DNA of 64,000 bases, from assembly GCA_018261615.1 (NCBI GenBank), contig JAGTSE010000025.1, forward strand, positions 1 to 64,000, in the 5' to 3' direction. Each line of letters begins with the position of its first letter. Position 1 is the first letter of the stretch. This stretch comes from Pseudomonadota bacterium (GTDB taxonomy: Bacteria > Pseudomonadota > Gammaproteobacteria > Enterobacterales > Enterobacteriaceae). The notes under the pieces are model-generated. The model was given only the letters and a program-made list of their open reading frames with translations, was not told where the DNA came from and made no database searches. The position numbers and the translations under genes are program-made. Below, in pieces: positions 20,800 through 30,746 of this stretch.

Positions 20800-21030
20800 G
20801 TATTCAGACGGATAGCTGCAGCGAGTTTATCTCGAAGAGTCTGGATAAATGGGCGTATGAAAACGGGGTGACCATGGACTTCTCTCGCCCAAAAAAGCCG
20901 ACAGATAATCCGTTTATTGAATCATTTAACGGTAGCCTGCGGGATGAATGTCTGAACATTCACTGGTTTTGTCACTGGAAGATGCGCAGGGTAAACTCGA
21001 CAACTGGCGCAGGGAGTATAATCATGAGAG
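20800..21030 (+). pseudogene. IS3-family transposase (orfB), 3' part of the split remnant
   Basis: This directly continues the 17647-18003 fragment after the GTATT duplication: RIQTDSCSEFISKSLDKWAY, then GVTMDFSRPKKPTDNPFIES (catalytic Glu) and FNGSLRDECLNIHWF. A missing T near 20968 shifts the frame; the next frame gives LSLEDAQGKLDNWRREYNHER. Family likeness ends soon after, so the IS right end is also lost. The two parts together show stop, frameshift and insertion. Confidence 0.85.
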
Positions 21031-21090
21031 AATGGATACGATTCAGTATGTTATAATCAGGCCTATGAACAGCATAGGGTGGGTTAGAAC

Positions 21091-22182
21091 ATGTCCTCAA
21101 AGAAAGTAAAGGTTGCATTAGTTTCATTTTTATTGTCAGCATATCGATTGATTAAGGGAAATACCCTGGCTGTCGATAAATTTGATCCCAGTGAAAAAGT
21201 GGAAAGTATAGCAATATTTTCCACAACAGCCCTTGGTGATTTTATGTTTAACACGCCAGCTATTTTGTCAATCAAATCAAGGTTTCCAAATGCACGAATA
21301 ACATTGATTTCAAGTAATAAAAATAAAAATCTTGTTGCGGATTCTCCTTGGTTTGAGCGTGTGATTTTTTGGGACCAAAAATTTAAAAGTATATTGAAAA
21401 TTGTGTCTCTTTTAAAAAAAGATTTGCCTGACGTTATTGTTATACTTCATTCAAAAAGTCCATATGATGTACTTATTTCAACCCTCGCAGGTGCAAAATA
21501 TATATTAAAGGATGCTTATAATGAAAACGACTTTGCTATGAGGCGGTTTGTTACTTCATTGTCTCGCATTAGATTTGATTGGCATATTATCGAAAGGAAA
21601 TTATCCTTAATTCAATCTCTGGGGTGTGATACAACGAGCATTGAAATGAAAATTCCATTTTCATTTGAAACAAAAACGAAAAAACACAATGCCATTGTGA
21701 TTGGATTTCAGCTTGGAGCATCTAAAATCCAAAGACAGTGGCCAATAGTAAGATTCAACGAACTTGCCAAACTGTTAATCAATTCTGGACGCAATATTGA
21801 AATCGTGTTGATTGGCTCGCCGAATGAAGTTGAACTTTCAAAAAAATTTATGGAGGGTATGACGGAAGTTGAACGTGAGTCTATTACAGATTGTGTCGGA
21901 AAGGTTTCATTGACCGAACTTGTAAAGACCATCTCTGGTTTTGACTTACTGGTTACTGGGGATACAGGACCGTTGCATCTTGCTGTTGCATTGAAAATAA
22001 AAACGGTAAGTTTGTTTGTGACAGCGAATCCTGCGCATACAGGCCCTCTGCAGGACCCACATTTGCACAAGGTTATACGTATTTGTAACAACAATGATGA
22101 CTTCATGACCTCTGCGCAGCCTATGAGCATAATCGGTGCTGAGGATGTAATGACAGCAATTAATGAAGTCCTTGACAAATGA
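21091..22182 (+). CDS. Glycosyltransferase family 9 (heptosyltransferase-like)
   Basis: 363 residues with the GT9 layout: an N-terminal Rossmann half with FSTTALGDFMFNTPAILSIK (the ALGD loop) and a C-terminal half with IGFQLGASKIQRQWPIVRFN and the sugar-nucleotide site SGFDLLVTGDTGPLHLAVAL. GT9 enzymes add heptose or other sugars to the LPS inner core or related glycans at the cytoplasmic face. AT-rich, isolated between the transposon scar and a repeat, with no LPS genes nearby, so the acceptor is unknown and horizontal origin is likely. The ribosome site is weak. Confidence 0.85.
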   Translation: MSSKKVKVALVSFLLSAYRLIKGNTLAVDKFDPSEKVESIAIFSTTALGDFMFNTPAILSIKSRFPNARITLISSNKNKNLVADSPWFERVIFWDQKFKSILKIVSLLKKDLPDVIVILHSKSPYDVLISTLAGAKYILKDAYNENDFAMRRFVTSLSRIRFDWHIIERKLSLIQSLGCDTTSIEMKIPFSFETKTKKHNAIVIGFQLGASKIQRQWPIVRFNELAKLLINSGRNIEIVLIGSPNEVELSKKFMEGMTEVERESITDCVGKVSLTELVKTISGFDLLVTGDTGPLHLAVALKIKTVSLFVTANPAHTGPLQDPHLHKVIRICNNNDDFMTSAQPMSIIGAEDVMTAINEVLDK

Positions 22183-22295
22183 GGACTTTGTGGACGTATA
22201 CGCAACACTTATTATATCTTTTTTTTTACATGCCATTTATTTATCTGGCAGTAAAAAGAGACATAAGAAGCTTGGTATTGAATTGTTTTTCGGTG

Positions 22296-22412
22296 CTATA
22301 CCCTAAATAATTCGAGTTGCAGGAAGGCGGCGACGCAGTGAATCCCCAGGAGCTTACTTCAGTAAGTGACTGGGGTGAGCGAGGAAAGCCAACGATGCGA
22401 GTCTTATCATAT
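22296..22412. repeat. Enterobacterial intergenic palindromic repeat
   Basis: The sequence CTATACCCTAAATAATTCGA, GTTGCAGGAAGGCGGC and GTGAATCCCCAGGAGCTTAC belongs to a repeat I recall from many Enterobacterales intergenic regions. Its core is a hairpin: CCCCAG (22344-22349) with CTGGGG (22370-22375) outside CTTACT/AGTAAG (22353-22358, 22361-22366). GTGAGCGAGGAAAGCCAACG follows as expected. Confidence 0.65.
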
Positions 22413-22855
22413 TCCTCAACATGTTGAGGGGATTCAAGACTGACAATCCCTGCGCATAATGATCAGATCGTTTCAGGTAACCTTTAAAAACTCAGAATAA
22501 TTTCCGTGTTTTTTGGTATCTGTATTACCGCTCCATCAGCCTGCCCACCAGTCTACCAGCCAACCAGCCACCTGCATGTCTTAAGCAGCGTCAGGCTTCT
22601 TCTACTGTCATCAATTCACCCGCACAATGGTGTTTAACGAGAGCTACCTTACCGTTACGCAGTTACCTACCACCATCGGGGCTAGTAAAATCCAACTTAA
22701 TATGACCTGTTTTGGAGGCAAAATTAGCCTTTGGGGGCAGATTGGCGCAGTGAAAAGTCTTTTAATATCCGATAGTGTCTTTTGATGACATCGGGTAAAT
22801 TACTGATAAAAATGAAAAAATTTAATATTTACATGTTGCTTCTTAAAATAGTACC
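22413..22855. other. Intergenic region before frmR, no gene seen
   Basis: About 440 bp. No ORF with a credible ribosome site and no recognisable remnant on either strand. A run of related CCAGCC/CCACC words lies near 22545-22575. The last 60 bases become AT-rich and must hold the frmR promoter. Confidence 0.4.
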
Positions 22856-22872
22856 ATACTCCTCTATAGTAT
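22856..22872. promoter_or_regulatory. Probable FrmR operator
   Basis: ATACT-CCTCTAT-AGTAT is an inverted repeat 12 bases upstream of the frmR ATG and overlapping the likely transcription start. E. coli FrmR autoregulates through an AT-flanked palindrome at the same place; formaldehyde releases it. Confidence 0.6.
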
Positions 22873-22884
22873 TAAGGAGGTCGC

Positions 22885-24311
<1,427 letters not shown>

Positions 24312-24322
24312 TCCTGTTTCAC

Positions 24323-24343
24323 GCCAGCGGTGTAACCGCTGGC
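24323..24343 (+). terminator. Hairpin after frmA
   Basis: GCCAGCGG pairs with CCGCTGGC around TGTAA, shortly after the frmA stop. No T-run, so efficiency is unclear. Confidence 0.5.
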
Positions 24344-24464
24344 GCTACCAATGTCCAAATCTGTGACCGCTGTTACGATTTTTTCCATAAGAAAAATCCA
24401 ATTATTGCCGATGCATATATATCATCGTGATGAACGCATTAGACAAATATGAGAGTCGATAGCC

Positions 24465-26159
24465 ATGGATAAAAAAGCAGCAATGCAAAGAACGCAAAGC
24501 ATTGGTTTTATGCACAATATTCGATTGGTTCCCCTGTTTTCCTCCATTCTCAGCGGTATTCTGGTGCTGTTTGCGCTCAGCTCCGGTCTGGCGGGATATT
24601 TTCTGATGCAAGCGGATCGCGATCAGCGTGATGTGACGCAGGAAATCCAGGTTCGTATGGGATTATCTAACAGTTCTAACAACTTACGTACAGCTCGTCT
24701 TAATCTGATCCATGCCGGCGCAGCAAGCCGTATCGCCGAAATGGAAGACATGAAAAATAACATCACGGAAGCGGATAAACGTATTCAACAATCGCAGGAT
24801 GGTTTCAAGGTCTATATGGCGCGCGAAGTTAAAACGCCAGAGGACGTTGCGCTGGATGACGATCTGACTCGCTTGTTTAACGCCTACATCGCAGGCATGC
24901 AACCGATGTTGAAATACGCGAAAAACGGCATGTTTGAAGCCATCATCAACCATGAAAGCGAGCAGGCGCGCCAGCTTGATACTGCGTATAACACCGTATT
25001 GCTGAAGGCTATCAAGATCCGTACTGACCGCGCAGAGCACCTGACCGAACTTGCGCACAACCGTACGCAATTAGGGCTTATTTTTATGGCCGCCGCCTTC
25101 GCATTTGCGCTGGTGCTAACGGTCATCACTTTCACCGTGCTGCGCCGCGTGGTGATCAATCCGCTGAAGCGCGCGGCGCAACGTATTGAGCGCATCGCCT
25201 CCGGTGATTTGACCGTTGCGGATGAACCGACTGGCCGCAGTGAAATTGGCCGTCTGAGTAATGATTTGCAGGCGATGCAACACTCGCTGGTCACAACCGT
25301 GGCCACTGTTCGCCAGGGTGCGGAGGAGATCTATCGTGGTACCAGCGAAATCTCCGCCGGTAACACTGATCTCTCTTCACGCACCGAGCAGCAGGCTGCG
25401 GCAATTGAAGAAACTGCCGCCAGCATGGAACAACTGACCGCGACGGTGAAACAGAACGCCGACAACGCACACCATGCCAGTGGTCTGGCACGCGACGCGT
25501 CCGGTAAAGCGACCAAAGGCGGACAAATTGTCTCCGGCGTGGTGCAGACGATGGGCAACATCACCACCAGCTCACGTAAAATCTCTGAAATTACTGCGGT
25601 GATCAACAGCATTGCCTTCCAGACCAACATCCTGGCGCTCAACGCTGCAGTAGAAGCGGCGCGTGCTGGTGAGCAGGGTCGCGGTTTTGCCGTGGTAGCC
25701 AGCGAAGTGCGTACTCTGGCGAGCCGCAGTGCGCAGGCGGCAAAAGAGATCGAAGCGCTGATCAGTGAATCCGTCAGCTTGATTGAGCAAGGCTCCGGTG
25801 AAGTGGTTTCTGCTGGCGAAACGATGGAAGATATTGTGACGGCAGTGAAACGTGTAACCGATATCATGCTGGAAATTGCGGCGGCATCCGATGAGCAGAG
25901 CAAAGGTATCACCCAGGTGAGTCAGGCGATCACGGAAATGGACAACGTAACGCAACAAAACGCCTCGCTGGTAGAAGAAGCATCCGCAGCAGCCGCCTCG
26001 TTGGAAGAGCAGGCCGCGCGTCTGACCGAAGCGGTCGGGGCTTTCCGCCTGACCGGTGCTGCACCGCAGCGCCAGAACAGCTCATCTTCGCCAACGGCAA
26101 AACCGTTTAAACCGCAGCGCCCTGCGCTGGCAGATGGCGATAACTGGGAAACCTTCTGA
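24465..26159 (+). CDS. trg: Methyl-accepting chemotaxis protein, Trg-like, with C-terminal NWETF
   Basis: 564 residues. N-terminal membrane helix (about 27-50, LVPLFSSILSGILVLFALSS), periplasmic four-helix sensor with the Trg-like QPMLKYAKNGMFEAIINHES, second helix (about 200-222), HAMP, and a cytoplasmic signalling domain with the hairpin tip EITAVINSIAFQTNILALNA and AAVEAARAGEQGRGFAVVAS. E. coli Trg senses ribose and galactose through their binding proteins. Unlike E. coli Trg, it ends in NWETF, the pentapeptide that docks CheR and CheB, as in high-abundance receptors Tar and Tsr. Position next to ydcI-ydcJ supports trg. Confidence 0.88.
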   Translation: MDKKAAMQRTQSIGFMHNIRLVPLFSSILSGILVLFALSSGLAGYFLMQADRDQRDVTQEIQVRMGLSNSSNNLRTARLNLIHAGAASRIAEMEDMKNNITEADKRIQQSQDGFKVYMAREVKTPEDVALDDDLTRLFNAYIAGMQPMLKYAKNGMFEAIINHESEQARQLDTAYNTVLLKAIKIRTDRAEHLTELAHNRTQLGLIFMAAAFAFALVLTVITFTVLRRVVINPLKRAAQRIERIASGDLTVADEPTGRSEIGRLSNDLQAMQHSLVTTVATVRQGAEEIYRGTSEISAGNTDLSSRTEQQAAAIEETAASMEQLTATVKQNADNAHHASGLARDASGKATKGGQIVSGVVQTMGNITTSSRKISEITAVINSIAFQTNILALNAAVEAARAGEQGRGFAVVASEVRTLASRSAQAAKEIEALISESVSLIEQGSGEVVSAGETMEDIVTAVKRVTDIMLEIAAASDEQSKGITQVSQAITEMDNVTQQNASLVEEASAAAASLEEQAARLTEAVGAFRLTGAAPQRQNSSSSPTAKPFKPQRPALADGDNWETF

Positions 26160-26173
26160 TAATCCGCAAAAGG

Positions 26174-26196
26174 AAAGAGGCCGTGAGGCCTCTTTT
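26174..26196 (+). terminator. trg terminator
   Basis: AAAGAGGCC pairs with GGCCTCTTT around GTGA, followed by TTC; it lies between convergent genes and can also serve the minus strand. Confidence 0.75.
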
Positions 26197-26226
26197 CTAT
26201 CCAACTTCTATCCAACACTTACCGCG

Positions 26227-26913
26227 TTAAATAAAGCTGTCGTCATCATTGCTGTAGTCGTTGTCATCAAAATCGTCGTTCTGCCAGGCGTCGTTATTAT
26301 TGCCGAACTGATCGTCCTGGTTAAGGAAGCGGGTGTCAGAGACGTTATTAACGTCGTCGTATTGATTGCCGACAAACGGCTCACCACCAGCGGGCGTTGC
26401 CGGTTCTTCGATAATATTCACGATCTCTTCTGGCCGCGACTGATGGAACATACTGGTCAGCATTTCGGCCAGCACGACGCCACCAGCCACGCCGGCTGCA
26501 GTTTGCAGCGCACCAGCCATAAAACCCCCGCTGCGGGGAGCTGAGGCCGGAGCTGCTGTCCGTGAATAATCCTGGGCTGGTGGTTGTTGCGGCTGGGCAT
26601 TCCAGCTGTTGTCCGGCTGTGAGGTGCTTTTCCCGCCACCAAACAGGCCACCGAGGAAACTGCCTCCCGTCGAGGGTTTGCTTTTTTGCGCAGCTAATTC
26701 GCTTTCAAGCTCCTGAACACGGGCTTGCATGCGTTTCAGCGCTGCCTCCTGAATCAAAATCGATTGCGCCATATAGTAAGGAGCCGCAGGCTGCTGTCTG
26801 ACGAATTCCGCGATCTGACGCTCTGCATCTGTATCTCGTTGGCTGTTTTGCTGTCCGGTCTGTTTCAGACGTTCGAAAAGGCCGTTGATAAGTTGCTGTT
26901 CTTCATATTGCAT
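26227..26913 (-). CDS. DUF2076 domain protein
   Basis: 228 residues from ATG 26913 (MQYEEQQLINGLFERLKQTG) with AGAAGG upstream; the frame extends to 27129 without a ribosome site. N-terminal helical DUF2076 region includes PAAPYYMAQSILIQEAALKR and a coiled segment, then a Gly-rich linker (GGSFLGGLFGGGKS), a Pro/Gln stretch, a hydrophobic Ala/Gly segment (FMAGALQTAAGVAGGVVLAE) and an acidic Asp/Asn-rich tail ending DDDSFI. Found in many gammaproteobacteria; function not known to me. Convergent with trg. Confidence 0.8.
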   Translation of the reverse strand: MQYEEQQLINGLFERLKQTGQQNSQRDTDAERQIAEFVRQQPAAPYYMAQSILIQEAALKRMQARVQELESELAAQKSKPSTGGSFLGGLFGGGKSTSQPDNSWNAQPQQPPAQDYSRTAAPASAPRSGGFMAGALQTAAGVAGGVVLAEMLTSMFHQSRPEEIVNIIEEPATPAGGEPFVGNQYDDVNNVSDTRFLNQDDQFGNNNDAWQNDDFDDNDYSNDDDSFI

Positions 26914-27085
26914 GACAATAACCTTCTGCTCTCCAGGGTGGATACCGTGTAGTTTATCAGCGGTGACAAGCTGTGTCTGGTGAGTGAAATGTTTGTTTAA
27001 GATTGGTTGCAGGTTGGCTGAAATCCGCGCTTTTTTCGGGCCTCCAGGAGAAAAAAGCCCGCAGGATGGGATGCTGGCTGGAAGA

Positions 27086-29383
27086 TCAGGCAATACGCCG
27101 GGTTGCGCGCGTTTGCGCCGGAGTGACACTCACGGGGATCGATTTTGAGGTGGGCGTGCCGGTGCCGTCGCCAAAACGGGTCAAAGGAACCAGTGGGTTC
27201 GTCTCCGGGTAATAAGCCGCGAGATTACCGCGCGGGATATCGTAGGCGACGAGGCGGAAATCCGTCACGCGGCGAGCCACGCCGTCAGTGGTCTGGGTTT
27301 CAATATCCACGCGATCACCATCGCTCAGGCCAAGTGCAGCAATATCGGCCGGGTGCATGAACAGCACGTCGCGCTGACCATAAACCCCACGGTAGCGATC
27401 GTCGAGGCCATAAATCGTCGTGTTGTACTGATCGTGTGAACGTAACGTCTGCAACACAAACGGTGCGATAATTTCCGGGCAGACCGCCTCAGGCAACGTT
27501 GCGGCACTGAATTCCGCTTTACCGGATGGCGTATTGAAACGCAGCCCTGCCGCTGCATTGCCCAGCCAGAAACCGCCGGGTTCATCACAACGGGCATTGA
27601 AGTTCTGGAAACCGGGGATAGTGGCGGCGATATGGTCGCGAATCAGGTTGTAATCTGCGGCCAGAGCCAGCCAGTCGAGTTGCGCTGTTCCTAATGTCGC
27701 ATGGGCAATCCCGGCGACAATCGATGTTTCCGAGCGCTGCGTTGCTGCCAGCGGTTTGCCGATCCCTTCGGATGCATGCACCATGCTGAAGGAGTCTTCG
27801 ACGGTGATAAACTGGCGACCGGAGGTCTGCACATCCTCTTCAGTGCGGCCCAGCGTCGGCAGAACGAGCGACTGTTTACCCGGCATTAAATGGCTGCGGT
27901 TGAGTTTGGTGCTGATATAGACCGTTAGCCCGCAGCGGCGCAACGCTTCGCAGGTCAACGGCGTGTCCGGTGCGGCGGCAGCAAGGTTACCGCCCAGTGC
28001 CAGCAACACTTTCACTTCATCGCGCAGCATCGCCTGAATAGCTTCAACCGTATGGTGACCGTGCTTGCGCGGCGGTTCGAAATGGAAGTGGCTGGCAAGG
28101 CTGTCGAGCAGTGTCACAGGCGGTTTTTCATCGATCCCCATCGTGCGGTTGCCCTGCACATTGCTGTGGCCGCGCACCGGACACAGCCCGGCCCCCGGTT
28201 TACCCAGATGGCCGCCGAGCAGTTGCAGGTTGGTAATTTCCCGCACCGTATCCAGCGAGTGTTTGTGCTGGGTAATGCCCATCGCCCAGGTGCAGATCAC
28301 TCGCTCTGCTGTCTGCCAGACCGCAGCCGCTTCACGCAACTGCTGTTGGCTGAGGCCGGACTGCTGCTCAATGGTTTGCCAGTTGGTCGCATCGATTTGC
28401 ACAAACCACGCCTTAATGCCCTGGGTGTGCTCAGCAATAAAGTCATCCGCGAAGATGCTGCTTTCGCCGTTAGCAAGGCGCTGACGCTGGGTTTCCAACA
28501 ATGCTTTGGCGATCCCGCGTACCGCTGCCATATCACCGCCGAGATTCGGTTGATAGTAGGAAGAGCTGATGGTTCCCGCCACTGGTGTGACCACTTCCAG
28601 CGGTTTTTGCGGATCGGCAAAACGCTCAAGACCGCGTTCGCGCAGAGTGTTAAAGGTGACAATTCGCGCGCCGCGATCGGCGGCGTGACGCAGGCAGTGC
28701 AGCATGCGCGGGTGGTTGGTGCCTGGGTTTTGCCCAAAGACAAAAATGGCATCCGCTTTATCAAAATCAACCAGATGAATAGTACCTTTACCGACGCCAA
28801 TGCTGTGTTTTAGCCCAGCGCCGCTGGCTTCATGGCACATATTGGAACAGTCCGGGAAGTTATTGGTACCAACCATACGGCCAAACAACTGATAAAGGTA
28901 TGAGGATTCATTACTGGCGCGCCCGGAGGTATATAGCTCAAGCTGGTTGGGGTTATCCATCGCCCGAATATGTTCGCCAATCATCGCCAGCGCATCGTCC
29001 CAGCTGATCGGTTCATAGCGGTCGGTTTGTGGGTTATAGCGCAGCGGTTCGGTCAGGCGCCCCTGATATTCAAGAAAGTAATCACTCTGACGATTAAGCG
29101 CGCTGACGCTATGTTGCGCAAAAAACGAGGCATCAATCTGGCGACGTGTGGCTTCCCAGGTGACCGCTTTCGCGCCGTTTTCGCAGAAACTGAAGGTACT
29201 TTTATTATCATCACCCCAGGCGCAACCGGGGCAGTCGAAGCCCCGTGCTTTGTTCATGCGCAACAGGTTGCGCATATTTTTGAGGGCATTTTTGCTGTCA
29301 ATAACGAAGCGAGTGGTGGCTTCCAGAGAACCCAGACCACCGGCAGCGGCGTGGTAGGGTTTAATCGCTGTTTTAAATTTCAT
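27086..29383 (-). CDS. FdhF/YdeP-family molybdopterin oxidoreductase
   Basis: 765 residues. The N-terminus has CPGCAW (near residue 51) and no complete four-Cys Fe-S motif. Mo-bis-MGD binding segments include LYTSGRASNESSYLYQLFGR, FPDCSNMCHEASG, FGQNPGTNHPRMLHCLRHAA and LCPVRGHSNVQGNRTMG; the C-terminal domain has RSHDQYNTTIYGLDDRYRGV. It resembles E. coli YdeP (linked to acid resistance, substrate unknown) and is similar in length. No signal peptide is evident. It runs in the same direction as ydcI, 140 bp downstream, so YdcI may control it. Confidence 0.85.
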   Translation of the reverse strand: MKFKTAIKPYHAAAGGLGSLEATTRFVIDSKNALKNMRNLLRMNKARGFDCPGCAWGDDNKSTFSFCENGAKAVTWEATRRQIDASFFAQHSVSALNRQSDYFLEYQGRLTEPLRYNPQTDRYEPISWDDALAMIGEHIRAMDNPNQLELYTSGRASNESSYLYQLFGRMVGTNNFPDCSNMCHEASGAGLKHSIGVGKGTIHLVDFDKADAIFVFGQNPGTNHPRMLHCLRHAADRGARIVTFNTLRERGLERFADPQKPLEVVTPVAGTISSSYYQPNLGGDMAAVRGIAKALLETQRQRLANGESSIFADDFIAEHTQGIKAWFVQIDATNWQTIEQQSGLSQQQLREAAAVWQTAERVICTWAMGITQHKHSLDTVREITNLQLLGGHLGKPGAGLCPVRGHSNVQGNRTMGIDEKPPVTLLDSLASHFHFEPPRKHGHHTVEAIQAMLRDEVKVLLALGGNLAAAAPDTPLTCEALRRCGLTVYISTKLNRSHLMPGKQSLVLPTLGRTEEDVQTSGRQFITVEDSFSMVHASEGIGKPLAATQRSETSIVAGIAHATLGTAQLDWLALAADYNLIRDHIAATIPGFQNFNARCDEPGGFWLGNAAAGLRFNTPSGKAEFSAATLPEAVCPEIIAPFVLQTLRSHDQYNTTIYGLDDRYRGVYGQRDVLFMHPADIAALGLSDGDRVDIETQTTDGVARRVTDFRLVAYDIPRGNLAAYYPETNPLVPLTRFGDGTGTPTSKSIPVSVTPAQTRATRRIA

Positions 29384-29523
29384 TGGTTCTTCCGGATGCG
29401 GGTTGTTACAGCATTAGTCTAATTTGCGTAACAACAACCCTTAATCAACAACCACTTTCTATCACACAGTTAACGAGATGTTTACCATTTGCGCAACAAG
29501 AAGAACCGGCTAAAAACCGGGGG

Positions 29524-30447
29524 TTATCCCGGCATGATTTTACGGATCGCGCTGATAAGCGTATGCGCAGCAGGCGGCAGCGGCGTATCGACACGAGTGA
29601 TAATACCTACCGGATCGCCGATTCCCAGCGGCGGAATCGGCAGGGCGACCAGCGAGCCGAGACGCAAATCATCTTTTACCGCGCCCGATGGCACAAACCA
29701 GACATAGTCAAAACCTACGGTTAACTGGCGTGACAGCGAGGCGGAGAGCGTCTCGATACAACCAGCGGGCAGTTTGCAATTCTGGCTGGCCAGCAGCTCT
29801 TCTGCGTTATCACGCGGGGGCGTACCTTCCGGCAATACTACCACCGGCCACTCAAGTACCCGGCTTAATGTGATGGTACTTTGCAGCAGGGGATGATTTG
29901 GACGCACCACCAGTTTCAGTGATTCCAGAAACAGCAGCTCGTAATTAAGGCCGCTCATCAGATCTGGATCTGACATCCGGCCAATGCCCAGGTCGAGCTT
30001 GCCGGACTTCAGCCCGGCCAGCAGCATCGGATTAGTGGCGGTAGCGACCTGAATTTTAAGATCCGGCTGTTGTTTATGGAGCTGGCCAATCACCGCCGGC
30101 AAAATACCCAGAGCGGCGGTCGGCAGGGCGCCGATACGGATCAGATCGCTTTTCTGTTCTGTTTTATGATCCAGCGACTGCCCAGCAATATTGACGGCAT
30201 CCAGCACACGTACAGCATGCGTCAGAAACTGCTCGCCAACATGTGTCAACTGCGCGCCGAGACGACCGCGCTCGAACAGACGCTTGCCGGTCAGTTGTTC
30301 CAGTTCGTTCAGGGTTTTCGACAGTGCAGGTTGACTTAAATTAAGTGTCTCAGCCGCACGCCCCAGCGTTCCTTGTTGAGCAACAGCCACGAAAGTATGT
30401 AAATGGCGCAGGCGAATGCGCTGTGAAAAGAGGACATTTTTTTCCAT
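29524..30447 (-). CDS. ydcI: LysR-type regulator YdcI
   Basis: 307 residues, the E. coli YdcI length and nearly the same N-terminus (MEKNVLFSQRIRLRHLHTFV). Winged HTH at about 15-75 (GTLGRAAETLNLSQPALSKT) and a periplasmic-binding-protein-like effector domain with IGALPTAALGILPAVIGQLH. YdcI has been linked to acid/pH stress responses in enterics. Divergent from ydcJ with 299 bp between, as in E. coli. Confidence 0.93.
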   Translation of the reverse strand: MEKNVLFSQRIRLRHLHTFVAVAQQGTLGRAAETLNLSQPALSKTLNELEQLTGKRLFERGRLGAQLTHVGEQFLTHAVRVLDAVNIAGQSLDHKTEQKSDLIRIGALPTAALGILPAVIGQLHKQQPDLKIQVATATNPMLLAGLKSGKLDLGIGRMSDPDLMSGLNYELLFLESLKLVVRPNHPLLQSTITLSRVLEWPVVVLPEGTPPRDNAEELLASQNCKLPAGCIETLSASLSRQLTVGFDYVWFVPSGAVKDDLRLGSLVALPIPPLGIGDPVGIITRVDTPLPPAAHTLISAIRKIMPG

Positions 30448-30746
30448 AAGATGATGTTAAAAACTAAACGAATTCGGTGATAGGTAACGTTATTTATTTT
30501 GATAACCTAATTGCAAAGTATTCTTAACATCTAATCTATTTGAGTTACAAACGGATTTTCCGCGCAGTGTGACGAAACCTGCAACTTTGTAAGGGGTTCT
30601 TCGACGATTTCCATAATCTTCCGTTATGTTTTTTGCGCTTCAGTGGTATCCGTTGTCTGCCACGATCACACTTTGTAAATTTCCCATCACACGGGTGAAT
30701 GTGCTTCCTACACTCCAGAAGAAGAGCACACAGGAAGGAAAATGAA
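30448..30746. other. ydcI-ydcJ divergent intergenic region
   Basis: 299 bp with no ORF. It must hold both promoters and, by analogy with LysR regulators, a YdcI site. An AT-rich stretch lies at 30480-30545. I cannot point to an exact operator. Confidence 0.45.
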
